Positions 12,168 to 23,659 of a DNA stretch of 64,000 nt are shown in pieces. Every line of letters begins with the position of its first letter. Positions within the stretch are counted from its first letter, which is position 1. The position numbers and the translations under genes are program-made. The notes beneath the pieces are model-generated. The model saw only the letters and a program-made list of their open reading frames with translations. It made no database searches and was not told where the DNA came from. The DNA is from Siphonodentalium dalli (Eukaryota; Mollusca; Scaphopoda; Gadilida; Siphonodentaliidae): positions 97,268,707 through 97,332,706 of the forward strand of contig CP136067.1 of NCBI GenBank assembly GCA_032622095.1, written 5' to 3'.

Positions 12168-13147
12168 TATCCCGTTCAGGATTTGGCCGAAAATGTGCTT
12201 TTCTCGAATTCCGAATCCGGATCCGCCCAATATGTTTAAATTGCTTGAAAACACTACTATGTGGCATTTTCGCATTATATCACCGCTATAACATGAACAA
12301 ACATTGCTATTGAACAGGTTGCAGACATATACTGCTGAATACAGTAATGTTGTCAGAGCGGAGGGCGAATTGCGTCTGAAGAATACACGGGTTATACTGT
12401 CGTGTGCGGTGGTATCTACTATCATAGTACACATTCATGTATCTACCGAGATGAATGTGGAACGTGCATGAGCGCAACATCTGCGAACTGTCCGGTGTTG
12501 CAAACAGTTGAATGGATCACTCCATTGAATCCGGATTGTTTTCGATCTCTCTCCCCCTCTCCCTCTTTCTCTCTCCTAATATCTCTACCCCCTTCTCTCT
12601 ATATCTCTTGTTCTTTCGTTAGCCCCTGATCATTCAGATTGCAGACGGTGTGCATACACATCGCATTAGTTAAGTTCCGGGAAGCGAATCCGGGTTATTC
12701 TTAATCGATAATCTGGAACTCTGGTCATCTGGTGTCAAGGTACTTAGTGTTGACTCATAGCATATTGTGGGGGGGGGGGTCTTGTTGCTCTCTGTTCCCC
12801 TCTTTTTCTCTTCTGATAACTCCGGTAGTTCTGACAATCTGTGTTGTCTTATCTTCATTGTCTCCGCCACATTTGCTCATTATATCTATAAATAAATGTA
12901 ATTTTATCAGGTAGTTTGTTAGATAATTTGTTCTGGCATATGAACATATATGAATGAGCGTGAAACGGGTGTGCATGACAAATTGTTTGATGTCATATAG
13001 CAACGAATCCTGGCTTTCCAATGCATTGATTCAGTTCCGGGAGGCGAATCCTGGTTATTTTCGATTGACAATCTGATACTCGGTTCACAATCACGTATCT
13101 ACCGAGATGAATGAGTGAGCAAGCCACTGATAAATTTGTATTAATTA

Positions 13148-13189
<42 letters not shown>

Positions 13190-14125
13190 ATATATCTCGT
13201 TCGTTCGTTATCCCTTGATCGTTCGTGTAGAGAGTATAAGTTGTACAAACATCGCCTTGGTTCTGTTCCGGAATCGAATCCGGGTTATTCTCGAATGATA
13301 TTCCTGGACTCGGGTCATCTAATGTCAAGTGATGTGAAACACTCCGGCAGGGTGATCAACTAGAAATGTAGATTTTCTTGTTTAAAGTAGGTATTTTTTA
13401 CAAATATTATATCTAAATTGACAACAAACACTGCCATTCTTTATATATTAATTAAATGTAGTGACTCTCGATGGCGAAATCATTTTCGTCAGTTTATCGC
13501 GGATAGATGCGTCCCGAATCGAGTAGTAAATATTTACAATTGAGCGTTGTTCAGACGATGTTTTCTATGGAGTGGTTGTCGATTTGCTTCATATTTTCGG
13601 TGATGTTAGTAGAATGGTAAATTCCTCCAGTTGACATAGGTCCTGAATACTATCTTACCAGTACATAATATGTCTTTAGAGTTGATTTATAGGAAATATT
13701 GTTATCTCATTGCTCGCTATCCCGCCTCTCTCACGCTCTCGCGAAGGTTCTCATTAGGAAAGACTCAAAATCTCTGAGAACAATCATGATATCTGCACCT
13801 ACTGTATCACAAAACACTCCTGATGCGAACTGCTTCCGGTGTCGTATACACAGCGGATACGTGTGTACTATGATAGTAGCTATTACCGCACACGATTTTA
13901 TAATCCGTGTGTTCTTCAGACGCAATTCGCCCTTAACTGTGGCAACAGTATTCAGCAGTATATGTCTGCAACCTGTTCAATAGCAATGTTCGTTCATATT
14001 ATAGTGGTGATATAATGCGAAAATGCCACATAATAGTGAGTTAAAGAAATTTAAACATTGTGGGTCGGATCCGAATCCGGAATGCGGGGAAAAAAACTTT
14101 TTCGGCCAAATCCTGACGCGGTTCC
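12168..14125. mobile_element. non-autonomous element with about 260-bp inverted repeats
   Basis: The left arm (about 12168-12435) is the reverse complement of the right arm (about 13858-14125) at roughly 80-85% by eye. Shared blocks include AGGATTTGGCCGAAAA, TGTGGCATTTTCGCATTATA and TATACTGCTGAATAC. The 1.4-kb interior holds no recognisable transposase; the open frames in it are too short and have no domain. It looks like an old, non-autonomous DNA transposon or foldback element. No target duplication was resolved. Confidence 0.65.
12430..13330. repeat. degenerate tandem repeat with pyrimidine-rich tracts
   Basis: Inside the inverted-repeat element a module recurs two to three times. It consists of TATCTACCGAGATGAATG (12440, 13096), a CT-rich tract (12546-12600, 12787-12810, 13149-13187), TCGTTAGCCCCTGATC-type sequence (12616, 13206), and a TTCCGGGAAGCGAATCCGGG-like box (12675, 13036, 13266). 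The box looks superficially like a tRNA TPsiC arm but has no tRNA context. The 13149-13187 part is a clean (CT)n microsatellite. Confidence 0.6.
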
Positions 14126-14539
14126 ATATCCGGAATCAGGGTTACAGTTAGTCCATAAGCATCACAGAAGAGCAGAGTATTTATACACATGCGGGTAACC
14201 TGCATGTATGGCGCGGGCAACCTATTGGTATGGAAGCTGAACCTTGTTTGACAAGTTTAATTAATGAGTGTTTTGTAATTTTCTGAGCTTACATGATAGG
14301 CATTTCATCCGGATGGTTATTTAAAATAGTTCACATCCTTTGTCTGCCATATCCTGCTATTTTCACCGTTCTTCATCGAACTTTTGGAGTGTGTCCCCAA
14401 TTGTTCTTGGAATAAAAAAGTGTTGGAGAGGTTGTTGTCCAGCTTCGTATCCTGGAGTTTTTTCCCCTTGTTCAAAAGGAATTAATTCAAGATTATTAAG
14501 AGTGACAACGTTATTAATATACAACCTACTTGTGTGCAA
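14126..14539. other. no gene recognised
   Basis: Spacer between repeat units. The short frames here have no domain features. Confidence 0.4.
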
Positions 14540-15115
14540 CAATCGAAACAATTGTGTTATCATCGAGTTAATGGAAAGCCCACGACAATCTGTGAACACA
14601 AGCATGTGTCTGCACTTCCAGTCGCATACTACTCCCACATCCTACGTCAGACCGTTCATGTTGTCACCATAGCACACTGACACAGATAAGTGATTAGAAG
14701 GAATTGCAAGTATATGAATCGAGACGCATAACATCTTCCAGTGGCATCGTTACTACTTAGTGCTGAATATATTTATTCACAGATAAAGGTAACAGTAACC
14801 TTAATTTACAATATCAACACTATTTTCGAGTTAATGGACCGCCCATGGCAACCAGTTGGGACCAGCAGCATGAGTCTACCCGATAAAGTCACGCCATACG
14901 CTAATATACTGTACAAGAAAACCATATTCAGAAATGTTACACCCTCAATCATACGATCATATTATTTGGCATATATCAAATATATTGGAGCTTTAATGTA
15001 GTGATTGTGAAAAAATTCTATATAGGTAACGGCTATTTAGTTGATTATATGTAATATGTTTTGTGCGCTTGGTGAGAAAGTATGTAAAACATTTTAAACT
15101 CGGACGTGCTAAGTA
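14540..15115. repeat. dispersed repeat, copy 1
   Basis: The end of this segment (14910-15115: ACAAGAAAACCA.., CATATATCAAATATATTGGAG.., TTAATGTAGTGATTGTGAAAA.., TTGGTGAGAAAG) matches 19320-19535 in the same order and orientation at high similarity. Within it, the stretch from 14568 partly repeats at 14830 (GAGTTAATGGA.CGCCCA..). Element class unknown. Confidence 0.6.
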
Positions 15116-15155
15116 GTAATTAAGAAACTATGAGGTTTTATTTGTGAGAATTGAC

Positions 15156-15530
15156 GCCATACCCCCATAGTCAGTCAAGTAACATGAAACCGCGTCCATA
15201 CCATAGCTCCAGAGTTAGACATATATACCACGCCATGCCCCCACAGTCAGTCACGTAACATGAAACCGCGTCCCCCATATTTTTCCTCCAGAATTAGACA
15301 TGTATACATCATACCCCGTAGTAAGTCACGTAATGGGAAACCGCGTCCCCCATAGTATATCTACCCCCAGAGTTAGACATGTATACATAAAACCACCAAA
15401 GTTATAGCCGTGTAAACCGCGTCCACCGTAGTATACATATGATGTTTATGTTTTTAGATAATTGTGTGTATACGTCATACCCCCATAGTTATAACCGTGT
15501 AAACCACATACTGGAGTATGATTGCTAGCG
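15156..15530. repeat. minisatellite, about 78-bp unit, about five copies
   Basis: Successive units begin near 15156, 15229, 15307, 15386 and 15470. Each has a CATACCCCCATAGT-like head, AACATGAAACCGCGTCC or its variant, and an AGAGTTAGACAT tail. The last two units have diverged (GTTATAACCGTGTAAACC). Non-coding. Confidence 0.75.
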
Positions 15531-15569
15531 ATATGTCTAGAATTCCCTTATACTATGTTTATATGGACA

Positions 15570-15915
15570 AATGTACTCGTGACGTGTGAATGTTAAAGGG
15601 ACAAAATGCATTCGCGATGTGTGCATGTTAAAGGGACACACGACACTCTCAGTGTGTGAATGCTAAAGGGACGCAATGCACTCACGGTGTTTGAATGTTA
15701 AAACACAGACGACACTCTCGGTGTACACATGTTAAAGGGAGGCAATGCACTCACGGTGGGTGAATGTTAAAAGGAAAGCATGACACTCTTGGTTTGCGAA
15801 TGTTAAAGGGACGCACGGCACTCACTGTGTGTGAAAGTTAAAAGTACACTAGACACTCGCTGTGGGTAACTGTTAAAGGGACATAAGGCACTCGCCGTGG
15901 GTGAATGCTCAAAAC
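15570..15915. repeat. minisatellite, about 40-bp unit, about nine copies
   Basis: Each unit combines GTGAATGTTAAAGGGAC with a (CA)TGCACTCNCGGTG-like half. It follows the 78-bp array after 40 bp, so two unrelated tandem arrays are adjacent. Units differ at many bases, which suggests an old array. Confidence 0.75.
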
Positions 15916-17087
15916 TAAATCTTAAACATAAAAGTAAAACAATTTTTTTTTTTAAACTTAAACCTTTTCAAAAATAATTATAAAAAAATAAATTAAAGAA
16001 ATATTTCAAATTTAAAAAAAATGAACTGCTAAGTTTAAACAAAATGACTGGAAAATACAGACTCAAAGCTACTTATTGGTGACATCTCGCTAAATGACAA
16101 TTTAAATCGAATGTTAATCAATTTTGTTCGAACTTACATAGCTTCAACTTGCCACTTTGACATCAGCGAATAGGCTGCATTACTGTTAAAGTAACACAGA
16201 TTGCAGCAGACCCCCCGGACGCACATTGATGGAACCAACACAATCATGAATATACATCTGTTATATCATAATTCCATATAAATTGTATACTACGTTTTAT
16301 ACATGTGGATCGAACCTTACATTATACCTATGTAAATTCACATGTTCCTTATATTATTGTCTGCAGCGAGACCAAGATAAGTTTTGTAACTTGTGTCTCA
16401 ATCCCCTGTATTTAATTCTGAATGCAAATACAATATGTTAACGTTAACAAATTAAACCATTATATTGTCGATTACCATCAACAATTGCTTGACCATACAT
16501 TCAACCGTGCCGAAATATAAATGATCAATACTCCGTTTGAAATAAGTTTATCGTCTAACTGCGAAATCGCTTGAGTGACAATGTTTGAATTATGGTGCTC
16601 GCTGTTATATCATGGGTCGAGAAATTGAGGGCTACTACATAATCTTAAGCATGATAAATGCCTGCATAATATATGGGGTATATAATCGATGACGTTGCAG
16701 CTAAGATTAATAACACATATACATGGATAAGATATCCTTAGGTTATGATGATCATATATAATGGACACAATGAAATAACAAAAAGTGGTTGATAATTTGT
16801 TGCATGGAAATGTCAGTTGTGATGGCCCTTAGATTACACTCACGCATGTATCCACGGCATATACTCTCCCAATTTCAGCGGGAAGATGTACGAAGCTTGT
16901 GCACTATACACATTGGGTATCCAGGGGATATACACACGCACAAACCGTTCGTTCTTATGTAATGACAAGACAAGCCTTATTTCCAACTAAATCCTGAAAA
17001 GTCACCCATAATTCTGCTGTGGGTAAGGAGTCGATTAATTATATCTGTCGCGTTTTTGGGAGATCGGTCGTCCGTATCAGTTGATAT
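15916..17087. other. no gene recognised; A/T-rich tract at 15930-16040
   Basis: Begins with a T/A-homopolymer-rich stretch, then about 1 kb of AT-rich sequence without domains or repeats that I can define. Confidence 0.45.
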
Positions 17088-17866
17088 GCCCCGGTTCCAT
17101 ATTCCCGATTTTCTGTCCCGAATTAGTATATTCGGCACCAATTCGGGACCAGACCAAATCGGCAGCATTCGAGAGAATTCTGGACGAGTTTTATTCCAAA
17201 AGCCGCCGAACTGATGACAAAATTTAATCGTCCCGAACATTGCCGAGTATTCCAGAATGCTTCCGAATTTCTTCCCGAATGATAAAGAATTATCCCGAAC
17301 TGATACCGAAATTTCGTGCGAGTAGCTGCCGAATTTCCCAGATTACTACCGACTTGTTGCCGAATACCCCGAATCAATGCCGAACTGGTACCGAATTGAT
17401 GCCGAATAAATACCGAATTGGTATTCAATTGCTGCCGAACGTCCCGAATCGATGCCGAATTTTGCAGATACACCGGATCTTAGTATAAAAGCAGCCACAC
17501 ATGGCGAATTCGGGAATAAGCTACCGAATACTGCCGACTACTCCAGAATATCCACCCGAATATTGCCGAATACTGCCGACTACTCCCGAATAGGTGCCGA
17601 ATTGCTCCCGAATTTCTCCCGATGATTGACAAATCGGGGCGATTCGGCTTGGTTCACGATAGTTTTGAACATTTCAAAACTGTCGGGAGCGGGCCCAGAA
17701 TCGTCCCGAATCGACCCCGATAGCACCGATATCCCCGATCATGTTCGGGGGTAAAAATTCACTGTACCGACTCATCCCGAACTTACTCCACGATGTTTGC
17801 AAAATTATGATTCGGGAGTCATTCGGGAACATTCGGGGTGGAAAATCGGGGATATGGAACCGGGGC
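17088..17866. mobile_element. 779-bp TIR element with a CCGAAT-rich body
   Basis: The ends GCCCCGGTTCCATATTCCCG (left) and CGGGGATATGGAACCGGGGC (right) are inverted copies over about 26 bp with one mismatch. The body is dominated by the motif CCGAAT and its variants (CCCGAAT, GCCGAAT, CCGAAC), more than twenty times, mostly on one strand to about 17640. After that the complement ATTCGGG appears. No transposase frame and no clear target duplication were found. It is probably a non-autonomous element whose body expanded from a short repeat. Confidence 0.7.
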
Positions 17867-17888
17867 TTAACAAAATCGTCGTCTAAAA

Positions 17889-18340
17889 GGTTACACTGGT
17901 GTAAATAAGGTTCGGAGAGACCTCTAGCGGATGCGGGAGGAATATATAGGAGAGAATAAAATAGACACTGGGCCCTGATTGGTCAATAGCCTTGTGTGCT
18001 TTTTGCATAAAAAAAATCATCACACCTCTTCCCTATGGTTTCCCACTGGTAAAATAGCCATTGGCACAGGAATTAACCCTCTGTAGTGAAGATTGAATTT
18101 TTTGTTGTGGTCTAAATTATGACAGTATTTTTTTATGCGGTTCTGACACTTGTTAGGAAAACACAAGATTTAAAGGCGAATTCCCTGCCTGTCGTACCTG
18201 ATTTTTTTGTGCAAAAAGTTTCCCAAAGTGTCAATTTTTCAGATTTAAAGAAAATTTTGGATCCAACGTTTATATTGCCAATAGTATACGCTAAAACGTT
18301 AGCACTGAGGTCTATGGAAAACATTTACACATGTGTAACC
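17889..18340 (+). mobile_element. 452-bp MITE, copy 1 (GGTTACAC termini, TAAAA target duplication)
   Basis: Starts GGTTACACTGGTGTAAA and ends TTTACACATGTGTAACC, an inverted pair. It is flanked by TAAAA at 17884-17888 and 18341-18345. A second copy of equal length lies inverted at 23020-23471. Superfamily not assigned. The open frames inside are incidental. Confidence 0.8.
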
Positions 18341-18345
18341 TAAAA

Positions 18346-19310
18346 GGCGCACACGCCGTGACCATGCATGTGATTAGGATGCAAGGTCGTTTTCATTGAC
18401 TGTATATATATAAGGTATAGATGACTATAACATATCAAAACCCTTAAAGCTAATGTGCAATATATCCAACAAAAAGCGTCTATTTCGCAATTATCATGAG
18501 ATGTGATCCGGGAGATAGTGGCAATGGGTGGTTTGGGGGGGGGGGGGGGCGTCTCACCCATAACTTTGGTAAATATGGTATAGTTGGAAATTTCATACCT
18601 AACATGACCTTGTTGGAAATAGGTTTAGTTAGTTCTCGTGGTTCGATTTTCAAATATTTATAATTTTCCTACTTCTTGGTCAATTTTTGGAATGAGATGG
18701 CCATTAGTTGGAATTGTTCATACCTTTGGGGGTGCCAGACTGGACAATTTATAACACGTGGACAGCTTGAGACCGGTCTAGATGCTATGATTTTGCAATT
18801 CTCGTGTTCAGATTTAAAACTGTTCTCACACCCGACCGAAGCATGGTCGGCCCGGTATCCCCCTTAGCCAGTCAAAAGCCGCTAATCAATTTAAACAATT
18901 TAAATCGGGTGGGAATTTGCCTGTCCGGTTTGACCATTAGATGTTAGGATTTTGACACTTGCAGGTTCAGATCTCGAAATTGACTAACACTGGGCTGAAC
19001 TTTGGCCGGTCAAAGAAAAGTGATCAATTCAAAATAGCCTACCACCCAGGCCTGTGAGGAACCAGTTGGAAATAATGAAAGTAAAATCCAACGGGGTTGC
19101 AAATGGATTTCAGAAATCTTATGAGTTTGTTCTGGTTAAAATATTGGGGTGGAGTGCAGTTGTAAATTCCAACGGGGACAACCCAGTGCAGACACTGTAG
19201 CAATGTCCATGAGTGTGATCAAACAGCTACATCGACTCGGTAATACAACTCGATGCCAATCTAATAACACCCGAGGTTGGAACATGACGATCATATCCAA
19301 GAACCACACC
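18346..19310. other. no gene recognised
   Basis: Contains a poly-G run near 18535-18549 and otherwise unremarkable AT-rich sequence. Confidence 0.45.
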
Positions 19311-19319
19311 ATACAGCAA

Positions 19320-19535
19320 GACAATATTAACAAGAAAACCACAGTCAGAAATGCTAACGCCCTCAAGATATATTATTAGGCATATATACAATATATTGGA
19401 GTTTTAATGTAGTGATTGTGAAAATTGTTTATATAGGTAAAGTTATGTAGTTGAAATGTGATGTTTTATGTATATTCTGTGCAATTGGTGAGAAAGGATG
19501 TGAAAACATTTAAAAAATTGGACGTCCCAAACTGA
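19320..19535. repeat. dispersed repeat, copy 2
   Basis: Matches 14910-15115 in order and orientation (AACAAGAAAACCACAGTCAG.., TATTGGAGTTTTAATGTAGT.., CAATTGGTGAGAAAGGATG). The surrounding kilobase does not match, so this is the 3' portion of a dispersed family. Confidence 0.6.
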
Positions 19536-20084
19536 AGTTTAATTTGAAATATATATACACCATACATCACGAATTTATATACGTTCTGACATGTTCATTG
19601 CCAAACATGCAACGGCCATTGCATTGATACCCCAATAGCCACACACCCATTGTCAAAACATTGACGAGTGACACGCTATTATGTTGACGCGCTGCCAGCT
19701 CGCGGCCAATAAACCAAACTCTTGGTTTCTCGGTTCTCTTATACGACATTTGAATTGATTTCGACTGGCATGCATTTTTCTTTGTTATCTGTTCTAATTT
19801 ATATTGAAATAGAGGTCTGAATAGTGCATGAAATAGTACACCGAATAATAATCAGGCCAAAATTGTCGATCTTCATTTCGTGGTCGAGTACGTAAATACC
19901 GAGTACGCTGCTAATAACATTATGTCCATCCAAGTACGTAAATACAGAGTACGTTTTTATTAACACTTAATCCATCACCCCTATGACAGGACCAGATATA
20001 CTTGCCAATATACACCATGAGAGGCCGTAATATCTAAGAATTGCCTCAGGTAATGCACTCCTGATATCAACTTTGAAGATTTGG
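19536..20084. other. no gene recognised
   Basis: AT-rich. A GAGTACGTAAATACCGAGTACG motif occurs twice at 19886-19950. Nothing else is evident. Confidence 0.4.
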
Positions 20085-20630
20085 TCTCTAATGAGGGTTA
20101 ATTAAAATACATGTATGATCCAATGAGAGTTAATTAAAATATGGTCACATCCAGGGAGGGTTAATTAATATATAGTTCGATGAGGGGAAATTAAAAAATG
20201 GTCACATGAGGGTTAAATAAAATATGGTCCATTGAGGATTAATTAAAATATGGCCCAATGAGGGTTAATACAAACATGGTCCCATGATGGTTAATTAAAC
20301 TGGTACCATCTTTGTTAATTAAAATATGGTCCCATTACTGGTCAGGCCGGTTAATTAGAATATTGTCTCATATGGGTTAATACAAATATGGACCCTTGGT
20401 TTTAATTGGAATATGGTCCCACCAAGGTCAATTAAAATATGGTAACAAGAGGGTTAATTACATTTAAAATATGGTCCCATTACTAGGGTTAATTAATATT
20501 CAGATATGGCGTAATCAGTGTTGATTAAACTGCAGTCCCATATGGTTAAATATAATATAGTCCCATGATGGTCAATTAAAATATGGTCTAGTCAGGACTA
20601 ACTAAAATACCCCCATGAAGATCAGGTAAA
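20085..20630. repeat. minisatellite, about 30-bp unit, about 18 copies
   Basis: The consensus unit reads roughly ATGGTCCCATGAGGG followed by TTAATTAAAAT. Copies differ in length and sequence, and several carry small insertions. The TTAATTAA core is the most constant part. Non-coding. Confidence 0.85.
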
Positions 20631-21429
20631 ACAGGGGGGGGGTAATTTCTGCGTATTGAATGCTGCGTATATAGAATAAGGCCACAGGTATGTTAAACAA
20701 CCAATGTGAAGGGTTAGTGTTGAACTGTTCTTAATAACATCTCTATCATAGCTCAAATATATTCCAGAAACAAAGAAATATAAAAAATGGTTTAATAGAC
20801 CAAGAATAAAGTCCACTAAACATCAATATTTACAAATAGCACGAAGGAGTAACGCGGGAATTGGTTAATAATTACCATCCCAATTTATTCCGAGTATAAC
20901 ATGCCGATATTTGCCCCGTATTAATAAATGAAACGTTCACTAAACGATGTTAAATAACACGTTAAGCACCGATATAAACAAACAGCTCGAATGGTTCATG
21001 TTCAAGGGAAATGTGCAGGTGCTCCCCTGTTCATGGTGCTATACGGGCTAATTAGTCTCAGTGTAAAAGAAATATTGTTACACATCAGCTACACTTGTCG
21101 ACACGGATCGATATTTTAAGTTGTTTATGTTAGGCTATGAGTCTATTATAAAATATGAAATAAATCCTCGGTAAAAGGACAGATTTATCCCTGTGATACA
21201 CCAGTATTGGAGGATCCTAAAAAATCATGTGATACCCGACTGTGTTTTCTTTTATCTCAAAGGAAATTATATATGACTGCACACTGTGACCAATATTTTT
21301 GAACGGGCCTTCTATAAAATTACATCTTTCTTGACAAATTGTATTTTCTTGTGGAAATAGTATATACATGTAATTGTGGTGGATATCGGTGACTAAAACA
21401 TTCTTACAAATGTTAGTATCCCTCCACTG
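20631..21429. other. no gene recognised
   Basis: About 800 bp of AT-rich sequence without domain or repeat. Confidence 0.45.
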
Positions 21430-22720
21430 TAACCACTGACCCAAAACGTCACCAAATGTGCGTTTTTAACCCACATTATCTTTTTCCTCGTATCATTGGA
21501 GAAGAACATGTATGGATTTGGTGGAAATTAATGCTAACATAACTGCATCAGCTATGGTGTCCGTCTCCTCTCCATTGATTACTCGAAAGGCGCTACCTTT
21601 TACATAGTTAAATAACGTTCACTACACTCCTGATATCAAGGAGATGATTATGTATATAAGTTTGTTGGTAATCGGCGAATAAACAAATTCCTCAATGTTA
21701 TTGCCCCTCTGCGTACCTCTGACTCGAACGGCGCCAAACATGGATATGACTATGTATAAATTTGGTGGAAATCGGCGACAAAAATATTTATTCAGTTTAC
21801 TGCCCCTCCCCTTTGCTGCCCCTGACGCCAACAGCATCACTATGATTTTAGATAAATTTCACCCGCTCCATTATCGTTGTCCTAGAGTTACTCCTGCTGG
21901 ACCCCATTGGTCCTATCTACTGTTGATGATCCCCCGTGAACATGGATAGACAGACATACATTCGCAAATATAGGCACCAAATGTGGCATCTTTAACGCAC
22001 ACGATTTGATGGATTTTGGTGACCTATCCATATCCCTGTAAAATATGTGGAAATCGGCGACTAAACAAACGGCACAAATGTTGCGTATTACAAGAAGAAT
22101 ATGTTTGATCAATGTTGATGTCCCTCTCCCCTCCGTGCACCCTGACGCGAACGCCCCAATTTTAACACCATTAGATTGATTGATTGATTGGGGTTTATTG
22201 TCGCTTTAGCAACTGAGGCCATATCACGACATTGCCAGTTTTAGTGGTGGAGGAATTCCGCACACTTGCGACTAATCTAAAAGTGATTTCAATGGCTGAT
22301 AAACTCGTCAACCATGTGCGGCAAACCATCGGCAATCGTCGAGTAACTGGTAACTCCACCAGATAACGATTTCGAGTTACAAAGGTCCACGATGGAAACA
22401 TGTGGATTTGAACCATAATCGCCAGCGCTGGAGGGCGAAACGGCTTTGAGTTGTACCCCTAACCGATTTGGCCACCGATGCCCCCACACCATTAGACTCG
22501 TGATATCATGGAGATGGCTATGTATAAGTTCGGTGGTAATATTCGACTAACCAAATTATTATCAAATGTAGTGCCCCCATATCTCAACAAAGGCACCAAT
22601 TCGGCGTCTGTAAATCACACATGGAGAAGAATGTGTATAAATCTGGTGAAAATCGGCGCTAAAATACTCTAAAATACTCCCCTTCAGTGCACCCCTGACT
22701 CGAATGCCACCCGTTTTGAC
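21430..22720 (-). repeat. Helitron-type satellite block, inverted fragment
   Basis: Repeated units carry TGTATAAATTTGGTGGAAATCG and TGCCCCTCCC-type blocks. Read on the minus strand these match the satellite body of the element at 42242-45904 (GTCGCCGATTNCCACCAAA). A copy of that element's 5' motif also appears in reverse at 21938-21976 (GACAGACATACATTCGCAAA). I do not see the 3' hairpin, so this is a truncated inverted relative. A SINE sits inside it. Confidence 0.65.
22176..22485 (-). mobile_element. tRNA-derived SINE, full length with target duplication
   Basis: On the minus strand the head carries a polymerase III A box (TGGCCAAATCGGTTAGG, 22474-22458) and a B box (GGTTCAAATCC, 22414-22404). 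A body follows, ending in GTCGTGATATGGCCTC..GCTAAAGCGAC and a (TGAT)n-type tail read as ATCAATCAATCA. The 11-bp word ACACCATTAGA flanks it on both sides (22165-22175 and 22486-22496), a perfect target duplication inside the satellite block. The 3' body resembles the 3' end of the LINE at 33625-33664. Confidence 0.9.
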
Positions 22721-23019
22721 GTTACATCGATGCTCTCAGAACAATCACCATTTTTGTCCCGGCTGTGATGTAAGGCACACCCGAGCGCGGGGATTATATA
22801 GAATATATGGATGACAATGGATAAAAACATTATCCAAAAACAGTCATGCCTGTTGATGGTTGTGGGGTCCAGTCCTATCAGCGAATGGAAACCAAATGAA
22901 CACGTCATTGTGGAGACAGGCGTTCCGGAATTAGGAACGCAGATATATCATATACATGTTGATTATTTCAAACCAGAAGTGATTTCTGAGATTAATGATA
23001 TTCGGAGAGAAGCAATGTA
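22720..23019 (+). repeat. upstream flank of GPCR copy A (tandem duplication unit)
   Basis: Aligns with 24990-25310 ahead of the intact GPCR. Shared blocks are CTCTCNNAACAATCACCATT, GGGATTATATAG, GGTCCAGTCNTATCAGCGAA and CAAAACCAGAAGTG or a variant. The open frame here (22811-23020) is broken in the sister copy, so I do not call it a gene. It shows that the duplication reaches about 3 kb upstream of the receptor. Confidence 0.7.
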
Positions 23020-23471
23020 GGTTACACTGGTGTAAACGTTTTCCATAGGCCTCAGTGCTAACGTTTTAGCGTGTACTGTTGGCAATATAAATTTTGGGTC
23101 CAATATTTCTTTAAATCTGAAAAATTGACATTTGGGGAAACTTTTTACGCAAAAAAATCATGTCTGTCTAACAGGGAATTCGCCTTTAAATCGTGTGTTT
23201 TCGTAACTAGTGTCAGAACCGCATACAAAAATACTGTCACATTTTAGTCCACCTAAAAACAATTCAAACTTCACTACAAAGTATTAATTCCTGTGCCAAT
23301 GGCTATTTTACCTATGGGAAATCATAGGGAAGAGGTGTGATGATTTTTTTTTATGCAAAAAGCACACAAGGCTATTGACCAATCATGGCCCAGTTTCTAT
23401 TTTATTCTCTCCTATATATTCCTCCCGCATTCGCTAGATTTCAATCCGAACCCTATTTACACCAGTGTAAC
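23020..23471 (-). mobile_element. 452-bp MITE, copy 2 (ATGTA target duplication)
   Basis: Inverted copy of 17889-18340 with the same length and termini (GGTTACACTGGTGTAAA ... TTTACACCAGTGTAAC). It is flanked by ATGTA at 23015-23019 and 23472-23476. It lies within the duplicated flank of GPCR copy A and is absent from the matching place in copy B, so it inserted after the duplication or was lost from B. Confidence 0.85.
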
Positions 23472-23499
23472 ATGTACGCGATATTTATGATTGTATAAG

Positions 23500-23503
<4 letters not shown>

Positions 23504-23587
<84 letters not shown>
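23504..23587. repeat. (TA)n microsatellite
   Basis: About 40 uninterrupted TA units. Open frames translating to Ile-Tyr runs here are artefacts. Confidence 0.95.
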
Positions 23588-23591
<4 letters not shown>

Positions 23592-23659
23592 CCTTCTGTT
23601 TATGGCGGTTTTAGCGAATGTGACTATTAACAGCTATGCCCATGCGAAGGCCGCCCGTA

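Noticed and set aside
12671-12690. TTCCGGGAAGCGAATCCGGG resembling a tRNA T arm
   Set aside because: No acceptor, D or anticodon arms fit around it, and the box recurs three times as part of a tandem module.
17123-17488. Open frames on both strands across the CCGAAT-rich element
   Set aside because: Six-base repetition gives long stop-free runs in several frames. The translations are repetitive and have no domain.
22811-23020. 69-codon frame upstream of GPCR copy A
   Set aside because: The duplicated sequence at 25085-25310 breaks this frame, so it is not conserved as protein.
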